This document shows, in pieces, positions 39,308-51,162 of a stretch of 64,000 nt of DNA. The first letter of the stretch is position 1. Each line of letters opens with the position of its first letter. The notes under the pieces were generated by a model. It made no database searches and was not told the origin of the DNA. It worked only from the letters and a program-made list of their open reading frames with translations. This DNA comes from Lineus longissimus (Eukaryota; Nemertea; Pilidiophora; Heteronemertea; Lineidae), in NCBI RefSeq assembly GCF_910592395.1, contig NC_088326.1, positions 1,493,001-1,557,000 on the forward strand, written 5' to 3'. The translations under genes and the position numbers were made by a program.

Positions 39308-39387
39308 TCTGTTGATTTTGTTTATTGGGCTCGCTGGTTATCACAGTCAAGTTGCAGAAAACAAAGTGTGATTCCTTGGTCCTTGCG

Positions 39388-39400
39388 ACCCTTTTTATCC
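39388..39400 (-). promoter_or_regulatory. TATA-like box of the T-box gene
   Basis: Minus-strand GGATAAAAAGGG, 81-93 nt upstream of the ATG at 39307. The position would give a 5' UTR of about 50-60 nt if used. Confidence 0.45.
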
Positions 39401-41760
39401 CTCACCTGCTCCTTTCCGATTGACAACTCAGCTAATCAGCTGACTGAACGCTCACTCATCATTGGTCAATTACATTGGACCTCGTTTCCCTTCGCTTACC
39501 ACAGGCACGCGCTACGCAGTCAATACACGCGAGGCAATTAGGTTGAGGTTGAATTACATCATACCTTGTATGTCGCAGGTCTTTCGGATACCTAATTATG
39601 CTGATTTTAGAAGTGATTTTTCGTGACAAGTTTGGCTTTTATTTTAGTCGTTGTTTTTTTTACGCTGGCTTGGGATAGAGATGATACCAAATCTTCATTT
39701 ATAACAAAAATAACATAGCACAGTTCACTATTTATTGTCATATATTGAGCTAGGCTTACAAGAAACAATGCAGGAAGTCTCTGGCACGAGCAGAACATTG
39801 CACAGCAAAAGATTATTGCAGATTAAAGAATGATTGAGCATTTTTCAAATTAACAATCACTTCTAATCTCTTTTATGTCGTTAAATTACTTATGGGCTTC
39901 GTACGTGTTGAATGTGGGACCAACCAGGTCATTCATATATTGACTGCACTGCGATCGAACGCAGTGGATCGGTCTCGTCCAGCTGCCGGGGAGAAGGACG
40001 ATCAGAATGACGAAATGGACTGCATGGGACTGTGACTTCAAAACGAACGGAGAAAACAGTTAGAAACGAAGTCACTACTCGAGAAACTCCAGAGACTGAA
40101 AATCCATACTCAGACACCAATATACTTAAATCCAATTCTAAAATACAAACAAACATCTTTGGGCTTTTCAATTTTTACCCATGCAGGTCATTATACATCT
40201 CTTCGTATTCAAGTCCAGTTCACAGAATTTTGACCGTAATGTGTTGTATCAAGTGGTGTGAAACCATCGACTATCGAAAATAAAATTGGCCTATGTTGAA
40301 TTTTTTAAGCACAAATTGTATGGCTTCGAATCCTTGTGGCTTCTCAAAGAGACTTGAAGCCATTTTGGCAAAATGAACTGGAGAGGGAAATCGACGTTTA
40401 AGGATTGTTGGAATCTTTACCGTTTCCGGACAGCAGAATATCAATAATTTTAGTTTTTCCTTTGAAAACAAAAATTCTCAATTTCTGACGTAAATTGCGC
40501 TGGCCTTTAATTTCTCATCCAACGCATGTTTGAAGAATGAATGGGGCGTATTTCTTATAACCCAGGCAACCGTTAATTTAGTGTCAATGTTTTGTGGGAT
40601 TTTCATTTCAGAAAAGGCCGTGTTAATTGATTCGCTATTAACACTAGGAACCTGGGACTATATCTAGGTCTGTTCGTCTATGCGACGTTGCAGCCACCTT
40701 TCGCCATGGGGTGGGGCCGCCGAGGCACAAGTTAAGTTCGAAACTCCGAACACCAATCCAAGCGCAGATGAAGGAGAAGGTACAAAATAAAAAACCGGTT
40801 TCTTTTTTTTCAAAACCTTGACTTTGATTGACCAATTAATGCCACGATTGCCCCGAGTAATATTGAAGAAGAAGAAGAAACAGAATAAAAGGCCGTTACT
40901 TTTTCAAAAACTTGACTTTGATTACTAATGTCACAGATGCCCCTAGTAATAATAAACAATAGCTGGTATCAAATAATTACTTTGGTTTACGCGAAGTTTA
41001 CCCAAGCGTTCAGGAAACACCGGCCGATTTCTGAGTTTTCGTTCACCACTCCGACAACAAAAGAATTGTCCAAAATTACTCTCACGAGTTTGTCGCACTT
41101 TTTCAAAACATTACAAATAGTGTCCACGTAGCGGTGGCTTGAGTGCGGCGATCTAACCGGTCACAATCCAACCGATGGACCCGGGCTTCTGAAAATTTTA
41201 ACCATTATTAGGCCTTTTCGCTGTTAAACAGTTAAAGACTACCATGTGACCACCCATCTCCTACCTATAGCCCCCTTTAACTGAAACGATCATCATTGCA
41301 ACGTCTATAAGGGGCATACAAAGCAAAGGCGGAGGTCCCGGGACCTCTGTCCGGACCCGCGCGTGACCTGCAGGGTATCACGCAGCGCGGCCGTAGACTT
41401 TTCCTTGCTGTGTGGTCCAACCTGCAATTCGGCTTTCTGAGCATCATTCTCAAGTTTGGCTCGAATAAATTGGGTCGTGGCATCTTGAGCGAAGATGGTT
41501 TAATCCTTGCTTTTCTTGAGAGCAGGCCATGCAGACAGTGTTTGCCACCTTTGAGACCAGGTCGTTATCTTTGCTCCTTCTCCTCTCTGTAGCGCACAGA
41601 AAATGAGACTAGAGCGGGTTTTTTTCAAGAATATGGACGTTTCTAAGAATAAAGATACCTAATCCTGTGTTTGCGTGAAAAAGCGGCTCGACATCATCGT
41701 CATTGGAATAAATTGGCGACCAAAATGAATGATTTATGAACCAAATTAAAATAAAGACTG
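39401..41760. other. Intergenic, upstream of T-box gene and downstream of lectin-vWA gene
   Basis: No gene can be supported. It presumably holds upstream regulatory DNA of the T-box gene. A coding-like stretch on the minus strand at 41290-41500 is discussed among the rejected items. Confidence 0.5.
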
Positions 41761-41766
41761 TTTATT
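41761..41766 (-). terminator. Polyadenylation signal of the SUEL-vWA gene
   Basis: Minus-strand AATAAA 138 nt beyond the proposed stop at 41904. It supports the presence of a final exon near 41904-41977. Confidence 0.55.
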
Positions 41767-41903
41767 GTATAAATCAAGAGATTGACGAAAAATAGCCTGC
41801 GGGAGTGAGTGAACGTTGGTCGATTGCTTGTGACGTCAGGGGACACCTGGAGGTGGGCCACGCCGGAGGATGGTTCGAATCGGCGGCGGAAACTTTCAAG
41901 GAT

Positions 41904-44646
41904 TTAACTTGTGCAAGTTATTCTAGGATGAGGAAGGTCTATGACGCTGATGATGAGATGGGTGTCCGGAGCGCACGCTGCAAAAACTAGAAAAAGTTAT
42001 GGCAATGGTTGAATATCTATGAAGTCACATTTGAATATAACACCGGTTCCAGAAGTTGTACATGTATATGATAAGGCAAAGATGATAAGGGTGATTTGTG
42101 TGTTATGATATTTAAATTGAATCATGACAATCATGTTGAAATTTCAGGACTCACTCGTTGTTGTCGTTGTCGTTGTCGTAGTCGTCGTTGTAGTACTTGG
42201 CGTCGTCGTCGTTGTCGTCGATGTTGTCGTCGTTGGTTGCAACTTGGCCAACTTTTTACATATTTTCCTCGCGATAGGGGGCGCTTTCAAAGTCATCTGG
42301 CTGAACTTGTCGACGATGAAAGAATGTGACTGCTTAGGATTCGAGGCGATCTGTTTAATGGCTTTTTTAGCATACCCCGGGGCCTGCGCTGCCACACAGA
42401 ATATCTCGATGCCGGCTCGCTTGCAGAGTGCGGCCTGTTGGAGCGTTTTTGGCATGTTGTTGGGGATGCCATCTGTTATCAGGATGCCTATCCGAGGGAC
42501 ACCCGCCCTGGCGCCATGCCGTGCTGTGAAGCCACTGCAATGGAAAGTAACCTGACTTGTAAAGCTTCCCGCAAACAAAACATTTTTATCGCTGCGAACT
42601 GCGAATATGATCGTTGCGATAAGCGATAAAAAGATCTCTCGCTGCCGCTAAGAGTGTTTATTGCTGGTTCTGACAGCATGGCCACAGTGACGACCATATT
42701 CTTGCAGTCACCTCTCCCAAATGCCGATCGACCGGCGTTGTGCGTATATCCATCTTTCATGTAGGAGACTTGGATTGACGTTCACCGCCGGTAAGTCGGC
42801 ATGGCTCTACCAGTGAGGCTGCAGTCGCTATTTGGTTTTTGATAGGCATCAGTCCCTTGAAGCTGCAAATCCTGCGGGACTGGCTATGTAAAGCTCTGTA
42901 GCAATGTTGCAGAGTAATAATGCCATAGGCCCGATGGCCGGAATGGCTTCCCTGATCGAGAAGCATGACACTAGAGGCCCGGTGGCCTGATAGCTCCGCT
43001 GAGGCAAAGTAATAAGCTAATACGTACACGGTTCGCATGTTGTTTAGCACAGCTGATGTGGCGGTGCTTCCACTTATGAACGGGATGTACCGGACAGCCG
43101 CTCGCAGGGTCGCCTTCGTGTAATGTCGGTTCAGGGGGATGTGGAGCTGGACTCCAGAGCTGAACCTGATAAGCCCCACCCGGACTTGGTTCCGGCCGAT
43201 CGCCAGTTGGTTGACGAGTGTGTTGATGAAGCGCAGGAGATGGACGAAGTTCCTTTTCCGGACGCTACCCGAGGAGTCGACAAGGAAGAATATGTCTGCC
43301 TTGGTATTGTTGCCGCATGCTGAAAGAATAAAATGGAAACTTTGTATGTTGTCGAAGTGGATAGAGCTGAGATGTAGCCAAATCCCGTGGCGCCTCCCCG
43401 GCGAATTGGCACGACGCCGCACAGTGCTTTATGCGTTTGTAAACAGTGCGCCATTTAAACCATCCTTAAATCAGTTTTGTAAGGTAGAATGGGGTATTTG
43501 TAGCCCCGGTTTAATTGTAGCCCCTGCCTATGATATTGATTGATATCCCCACGCATCAAACAATGCAGGGGCTACAAATAAACTGCGGCTACAACCCCAT
43601 TCTACCTGATGTCATGCACAAAAATATCGAGAGGCGGAGCACATATATATTGAAAACAACTTATGCCAGGATGCATAAGGTGCTTCACATGTAGAATAGC
43701 CTTAATAGCGTGAATAATCCATCCTAGAATATATCTCACCTACATTTTTCGCCGGGCCTATAGTCGGTGGGGTAGGCGGAGGCTTGCACGTGTAGGTCAC
43801 CGTGAGATACTTCGTAACTCCCGAACAAGGGTCCACCAGCAGGGTCTGTGGAGTCACCGCAAAGTAGCAATTAATTTTCCCATGGCACAGTTGTTTCACC
43901 TTCGCCAATGAGCGTCCGCTTCTGTCAATGCAATTCGACGTTTTGTAACCCCCGCACAGGCGCGTGTTCGTGCGCCCCCAAAATACTCCCGATACAACAA
44001 TTGTACCAGAACAACGTATATACATCTTTCTATGTTCGCAGGCTGTTCTTGTGAAAGCTGAAATAGACGAAAATATATACAAACCATACAGAAATAAACG
44101 TAACGGATCATTATTGTCTGTTTGGCTCAGAATTGTCGAGCAACTTTTCCAATGTTTTGTAATACGCAATCAGTGTACCATTTACGTTTATTCCTTTATG
44201 ATATATTACAATGCAATAAGGACGAGGCCATTTCGCGCTTACCGTCGAATCCTGACTGAAGAGGACAAATGACAATATCTATATATTGAATACAAATTTC
44301 ACCAAAGCTGTTGTGAAGACTGATACAGCCTACTATTTTATAGTACTATGCATGCTAAGTTTCATCGCATTTGCGTGCATAGAGCCTATGCAACAACTAC
44401 ACTATAGTATATACGGCAATGTTTCCTAATGAAATGCGGGTCACATGAAACTTTGAACACGAACGAACCACACCTTTCAGTAGGCCTATCCGTATATACA
44501 CAAGCAGAGTCTTTCAATTTTATTTATTTGAAAGACAATTTCAAACACAAATATTGCACCCGACTACAATTTGACCCACCATTCGCTTGGTGAGAACCAA
44601 GAGCCAGAACCAGGAATATCATCAGCAGCGTCAAAGACGCCATCAT
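41904..44646 (-). CDS. Secreted SUEL-lectin + von Willebrand A protein with Thr-rich tail
   Basis: Exons 44646-44580, 44057-43740, 43319-43028, 42534-42155 and probably 41977-41904 join in frame to 376 residues. Signal peptide MMASLTLLMIFLVLALGSHQ. One SUEL/rhamnose-binding lectin domain (about 26-115) has the usual cysteine pattern and ends LTVTYTC. One vWA domain (about 134-310) has an intact MIDAS: DSSGS, the Thr of SGSTATSAVL, and the Asp of ILITDG. An almost pure Thr tract of about 30 residues follows, probably an O-glycosylated stalk. A strong donor (GTGAGT) lies one codon into AGT-GAG-TCC before a stop at 42144, so a second form ending TTSES is possible. The last exon (CAPDTHLIISVIDL...) rests on splice phase and the polyadenylation site and is less certain. 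Likely extracellular carbohydrate- and protein-binding. Confidence 0.85.
42156..42235. repeat. (GTT/GTC)n trinucleotide tract coding for poly-Thr
   Basis: Imperfect gtt/gtc repeat on plus, ACN threonine codons on minus. Codon third positions are mixed (ACA/ACG/ACC), so the amino-acid run seems selected or old rather than a fresh expansion. Confidence 0.85.
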
Positions 44647-44828
44647 TCATAGAGAACCTGAAATAAAACAAGAAATGGCTAATCAAGCTCCTTTTGTGAA
44701 TCCCGCGAGAGCCATTTTCCCCCAAGACCAAATGCTAGCTACGCCCCGGCATGCTGCGAAATGTCTCAACAGAGCCAAATGGTTCGTTTTCTGCGATAGA
44801 ACATAATACGGAGGACTACAGGACTTAC

Positions 44829-44985
44829 GGATCCAAATAGCGGTATGTCTTCGTCCTACCCCAATAAGTGCTTCCCTCCGCACTGGCGAAAGATGACAGA
44901 CGCAAATGGCCGCAAGATTATCAGTTGTTCCTTTGTTATCAAAAATAAACAAAGTGGTTCTCAAGGAAATGTACATATATATACG
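44829..44985 (-). promoter_or_regulatory. Promoter and 5' untranslated exon of the SUEL-vWA gene
   Basis: On the minus strand a TATATATGTAC box at about 44973-44983 is followed about 140 nt later by a good donor (GGATCC|GTAAGT, exon end 44829). A matching acceptor (TTTTATTTCAG|GTTC) lies 11 nt before the ATG exon. This predicts one non-coding first exon. Confidence 0.5.
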
Positions 44986-44989
44986 GATC

Positions 44990-46316
44990 ATTACATTTTA
45001 TGCGTCGACACTCAAAATTGGGACCCCGGAATGAATTTACCGCACAAATAAATGATTTATGAGCTATGGATTTTTAAATATTTTATCAACAAAAAAATAA
45101 CTTATGGCCGATAGATCAACATGTTGCTGCCGTATTTGTTCATGACAAATAGCCCAGCGAATAAAGGTGAAATCCAATATTTCATCCGCAATCCGGATAA
45201 GGTTTAACAGACAATTTGTCACTCGGCGATCAATCAGTCATATCAGGAAGACGCCCAGTTTAAACACATTCTGATTGTGAACCCTGTAATGGACTCCTTA
45301 TCATACACTCCGGACGCAGTGGATCAGCATCGTCATTTCCAACAACATAGGACAATGTTGGAAGACAGTACAAACTATTTCGGGAGACTCAGCGGTATAG
45401 AGTTTTCGTAAATCTCCCGAAACGCCCACGTGAACGCGTATCCCAAATTTTGACATCGTTATCTTGAGGTCGAACACTATGAGATAGGCGTTCGCGCTGG
45501 CGTTTCGGGGGATTTGCGAAAACTCCATTTTCTTTTCCGTTTGGGATTTCGAGCTTTAAAAAGTTAACCTTTCTCTGCATTCGTTGTGACTTTGTCCTCA
45601 GAAGACCAATTTAGGACGAAGGGAACACCACGGATGCAAGGATGATTTCATTATTATGTCTTTCCATTCACTGCCATGCTCAGCTAGGCCTATTGACGGG
45701 GGGGGGGGGGGCCAGGGAGAAGTTTGGGGCCAGCTTATTCGCAGCCCACGAGTGCACCTTTGTGGCATATATTTGAATGGGGAGGGGAAGGATCCTTTCC
45801 ATTCATCACAAATGGCTGCTTATGAGGACAAAGTCACAACCAGCAGAAAGCCGATGAGCTCCGTCTGCCCAGAGCTGTCTGGCTCTGAGGCACACCAGGG
45901 AAGAGGGGGGGGGGGGGCATGTCAAGGAGGGTCTGAGTCCCCCCACCTTTAAAACAAATCTACCAGTGCTCCTCCACTCGGGAGATGTCCTTTTTGCATT
46001 GAAGTTTTTTAAATCTTGAATACGCGAAAACACCCAGCGTTTCAGCTGCGACAGTTTTAATAAAAACATTTCCAGTTGTGTATAATAAAATGTATGCCCT
46101 GTGCAAGCAGAGGGAATGGCATCCTCCAATACCTTCAATTGTTAGCTCCACCCCTGCCATACAGCACTGACATAAGCTCTTTACGAAGGAAGTTCTGAGT
46201 GAAAGGCCCTGAAGCTCAGGAGGGGGTAGTGAGGTAAATATCAACCAGCTTTTGGAGAAGGTCCCCATGGTTTCAACCATAATAACACATAACAAAAAAG
46301 TTACAAATAATATCAA
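44990..46316. other. Intergenic with poly-G tracts
   Basis: No gene seen. Two long G-runs occur at about 45698-45711 and 45905-45916, in a G-rich stretch transcribed in neither flanking gene model. The surrounding 45660-45960 looks like an unclassified repeat. Confidence 0.45.
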
Positions 46317-46322
46317 TTTATT
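46317..46322 (-). terminator. Polyadenylation signal of the SLC17 gene
   Basis: Minus-strand AATAAA 225 nt beyond the stop codon at 46547. Confidence 0.5.
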
Positions 46323-46546
46323 ATATTCAATTTTGTCACGTGCAGAATTACAAAATCTTTTACATGGATTGTATTGTAAAATCAATAGACATTTGCACTT
46401 TGACCAGAGGCCGGCAAACAAGACCTGAACTAGTGACCACGTAGTTCCACGTCACTTCTGCCTGTGGTCCTCCAGGGCTCTCATCACTTATAAAGAAAGT
46501 CAGAAACACTGCGACATCACAATCTCTCATGTGGACGGAAATAAAA

Positions 46547-49500
46547 TTATTCCATGTCCTGCGAAACAGCCTGATACCCATAGTCACTTCGTTCAGTATT
46601 GACCGTGTCACGTTTGAGAGTTCGTATGCTGATGCGGCGTTTGAATGTCTCCGTAATTATTCCGCGGTCGTTCCACGGCTGTCGGTCGCCGGAGCCGAAT
46701 ATGAGGAAGAAAAGAGCACCGAATCCGTAGATAGCTGCAGAGATGTAGAAAACTATCATCCATTGTCCTCTCGTTTCCTAAAAGAGTAGAATGAGTCAAT
46801 GAATAATAGGGTGTTGGCCAATCTTGAAATTAACCTCCTATTCTATAACCCCCCTTCTAAGGGGTGTAGCTAGCTTTTTGGTCTTGGGGGGGGGCAAAAT
46901 GACCCTTTCTGAAATTTCATAATTTGGTGACTCTTGGCTGGGGAGCATTCGCCACCCTGTACGCCCCCCACCCACCCCCCATCCCCCAGCTGCACCCCTG
47001 CAACTCAAAATATGGTTACCGACCAGCCGGAGCCACCAGGCACCTTGGCAACACTGGGTTGTATTTAACACTTTCGTCCTGGGAGACTCTGTGGGGTGAG
47101 ACCCTTTTTTTTTACTTTTACCTCCATGACAAAAACACATTTTGTTATGCTTTGGGGGAGGGGGGGGCGCTTTCACAGAACCCAACCTCTCCATTGCCAG
47201 GCACCACAACCATGAAAAGTTGGCCAAAAACCAAATCACAACAAAATAAACAGAGAATTCGCTGAAATTATCTTCGTTGTCATGGAATCTCAAATCAACA
47301 CCTTGCATAGAGATAAAGTGCCTTGACCCAGGCGACGCACTTACAGCTTTATCGGTTAGAACTCCTACGACAAATGGCCCACACTTACTGCTTTATCGGT
47401 TAGAACTCCTACGACAAATGGCCCACACTTACAGCTTTATCGGTTAGAACTCCTACGACAAATGGCCCACACTTACAGCTTTATCGGTTTGAACTCCTAC
47501 GACAAATGGCCCACACTTACAGCTTTATCGGTTTGAACTCCTACGACAAATGGCCCACACTTACAGCTTTATCGGTTTGAACTCCTACGACAAATGGCCC
47601 ACACTTACAGCTTTATCAGTTAGAACTCCTACGACAAATGGCCCACACTTACTGCTTTATCGGTTAGAACTCCTACGACAAATGGCCCCAAGAATCCTGG
47701 AATGGTTGCTGCAGAGTTGGTTATCCCCATCAGAGCACCTGAAAGGCATGCAGTATGCAAATTAGGGATTATGTAAATATCATCGATCTTCATGTCTACC
47801 CCTTTTACCGGCAATCATCACTGGAGCGCAGATCCATCTCCAATGTTTATTTCCCGTAAGAATGTCGCCTGGAGATGCTCAATGTCTCCCCATGCATCTA
47901 CTAAGAAGCCGATATCTATCAATGATTTTCGCTAGTTTTGCAAAACCCTTTTTGACATAGCTTGCAAATTTCAGGTATCTAACTTTACTATGTGTACGAG
48001 TCACCTGAAGATGGCCAAATTAGCGTGTCTCCTCCTGCCTCTAGTCCCCATTTAAAAAGCTTGGGCCGAACTCACCTGCGTATCTCGGGGCGATGTCCAA
48101 ATGGTTGACTGTGTAACCGGACAGAGAAATACCATTCGTTCCGACAGAGAGGACAAGGAATACTACAGCCCAGGTTTGGTCGCATCCAACCCAACCAACT
48201 GCTAACAGGAATAGGGCAGGGCCTACTAATCCTAAAAACGGTAGAGGGGGTTGAAAACAAGACAAGTTTGGGAGAAGGTAACATAAAAATATCATACCAG
48301 AATAACTCTATCTACATGTATATGCCCATTACAAGTAGAAAAGGGAACTGACTATGCTCACAAATAAGGCCAGGTTCCACTAGAGATTCCACTTTGCCGC
48401 TGCAGCAAAATATCATTCCATCCCAGCAGTTATTTGGAAATTTTCAAAATCTTACTGCTGCTGTGGGAAGCAGAGGTATTGGAAGACGCCGCAACCGGAT
48501 AGTTTCTAATTTCAAAATACCCACATAGTTTTGTCACAGTGACGACTGCAGCAGGGAAGTGTTTAGTGAAACCAGGCCTTTATAATCAGAACAATACCTG
48601 CAAACTTTGGGGACAAATCCAAATGGTTTACATTGTAACCCGACATTGCAAATCCACCCAACCCCACGGAGAGCGTGAGAAATGTGACCGCAAGGGTTTT
48701 GTTGCAGCCGGCCCAGCCCACGCCAAGAAGCAGAACGGCAGGACCTAAAAGTCCTGCAATTTATTGTAAATATTAAATAGGATATAAAACTTGACATGAT
48801 TTGACGCCATAACTTTTTGCTGACATAATTTCTTGGTCGAGTCTGCCTTCACTTCCGAATATTTTTCATGTGCTACTCAACAGTTAGGCGCCAAATATGG
48901 TTATTGGCTTCCTGATCCTAAAGCCGTCAAAACGTGTTTACAAAGTGTGAAAAGGTTGTCATTCATGTGTCATGGCTGCATTAAGATTAACTACTGCTGC
49001 CCTCTATACCTACCAACAAAGTTACAGAACTTCCTGACCGACGTGGTGGACATAATACCCTTCCTCCTCAATACATCGAATATAAAGGCAGAGATGTTTG
49101 CTATCATGAAGTAGGCTAGGTATGGCAGGGCGGATAAGACACCGTCCTGAAAGATGAAAGTGAGAACACCGTGATACAATGACGCAGTGTTAGTTAGATT
49201 CCGTGCTATTTCATGCAAATCGGTCATGTAAGGACAAAAGTCACACCCAGAAAACCAAGATTGGACCACTTCATTCCTCACAAAGGCAGCACTCTTATTA
49301 CCGATATAATGATACAACAGATAACTTGTTTATCCTCACTGGAGTTCAAATCTCGTGATGACAACCTGGTCAACAGTTTGGCAGAAAAACTTACCGCTTG
49401 TAAATTAAACTTGAGTATATATTTCATGTACGCAGGAAGTGATGTCAGTAGTGTATAGAACCCCCAGTTACTACAGGTATGGGCGACGAGGCAGGCCCAG

Positions 49501-51091
49501 AGTCGAATAGAAAGAAACATATCACACCAGGGAGTATCGGGCACTCCCACTATGACAGACTCTGATGAACTGGCCTGAAAATAAGGGAGAGGAAATGTTA
49601 AAAGTTCAAACTTTTGGTTGATATTTCAACTACTATAGAAGTTATTATAATGGCAAGCTCACCTGATACACCCTAGGGAATCGATTCTCCACCTTGCCCT
49701 TGCCGAGAACCGGACAGGCCTTCAAAATTTACAGCGTATGATATCAGATTGACCTAGTTACCAATGGCCACATCGAGTTGGGGATGTGATGTAAGTCATT
49801 TCAACATACATCAAGATTCCAAAGGTAAATTTTCAGTCAATAGCATTCCGCGAAGATGACGTCACTGCAGCTGCTGCCCTCTATTTCCCCATCGTTTAAT
49901 TACAGGCAATGTCGGACAAAATGCGGTTTCGTAATGGATTCAGGCTTTCTAACTAGGGCAGTTAGATTCAATCTGGCGATGTCCGAGTGTTGGAAATACT
50001 ACATAATTGTTCTGAATATTTCTCTCTCTGACTCTATGGTATCATTCTAAAAATGAAATGGCCAGGGCCATTGTGCTCACCTCATGTGGAGGAAAGATGG
50101 ATAAAGAGCATGGTATTGTGTCATGTAGTGTTAGGTTTGATGTAGGTCCAAGCAATTACAATTTCCCCAAAATGGCCAATTTACATAACATTCGACCTCT
50201 GTGACCTTGAAAAGTAGGTCAAATCAAAGAAGACCCGGGTGACACATTGAATGGTTGTTAGAATTAGATGTACCTATGATATAAAATTGGTGCCAATCGG
50301 GCAAGTCATTACTAGGAATAATGGCATTTTGAAGAATTTAGGATTTGGCCCCCTCCCTGGAGGCCAAACGGCAAATCAGATCGCACCAAACTTCGGTACC
50401 TGAGATCACCTGACCAAGGGGTACATGTGTACCTAATTTTTGATCGATAGTCATTGCAGTTAAGAAACGTGCCATAGTTACGGCCTGACGGCGAATTTAC
50501 GCCATTTGACCTTTGTGACCTTGACAAGAAGGTCAAATTAAAAACCTGTGTGACATATACTGTAAGGTGGTTAGATGTACCCATGATATCAAATTGGTGG
50601 CAATCGGGCAAGAAGTTAAGGAATAATCACATTTTTAAGGTTTTTGGATTTTGCCCCCTGGTGGTCAAGTGGTGAATCATATTGGACCAAACTTCAGTCC
50701 CTGAGATCACCTGACTAAGGGGTAAATGTGTACCAAATTTGGTATCAATAGTCATTGCAGTTTAGAAACGTGCCATCGTTACATCCTAACGGCCAATTTA
50801 CACCATTTGACCTCTGTGACCTTGAAAAGGAGGTCAAATCAAAAACCAGGAGGATATATGATGCACATTTGCTAGAAGTACCTACCATATTTTTTTCAAA
50901 ATTTCCCGACTACTATTAAGGGAGATATTGCATATTTTCACTTTTAACGTTTGGCCCCCTGGTGGCCAAACCATGAAACGAATCGGACCGAAACTTGGTC
51001 TCCAAGGTGTCATTACATAAGGGTACATGTGTACCAAGTTTCAACTCAATAGCTCTAACAGTTACGAAACGTGCCCTGCTAACGGACGACG

Positions 51092-51162
<71 letters not shown>

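Noticed and set aside
41290-41500. Coding-like minus-strand stretch (ATTQFIRAKLENDAQKAELQ)
   Set aside because: It has coiled-coil flavour, but a stop lies just upstream without an acceptor and no partner exon was found. Possibly a pseudogene scrap; not supportable.
42488-42780. Extra coding exon between the two vWA exons
   Set aside because: Joining 43028 directly to 42534 gives a continuous vWA domain (NNMRTVGFTARHGARAGVPR) in the right phase; the intervening frame has no vWA residues.
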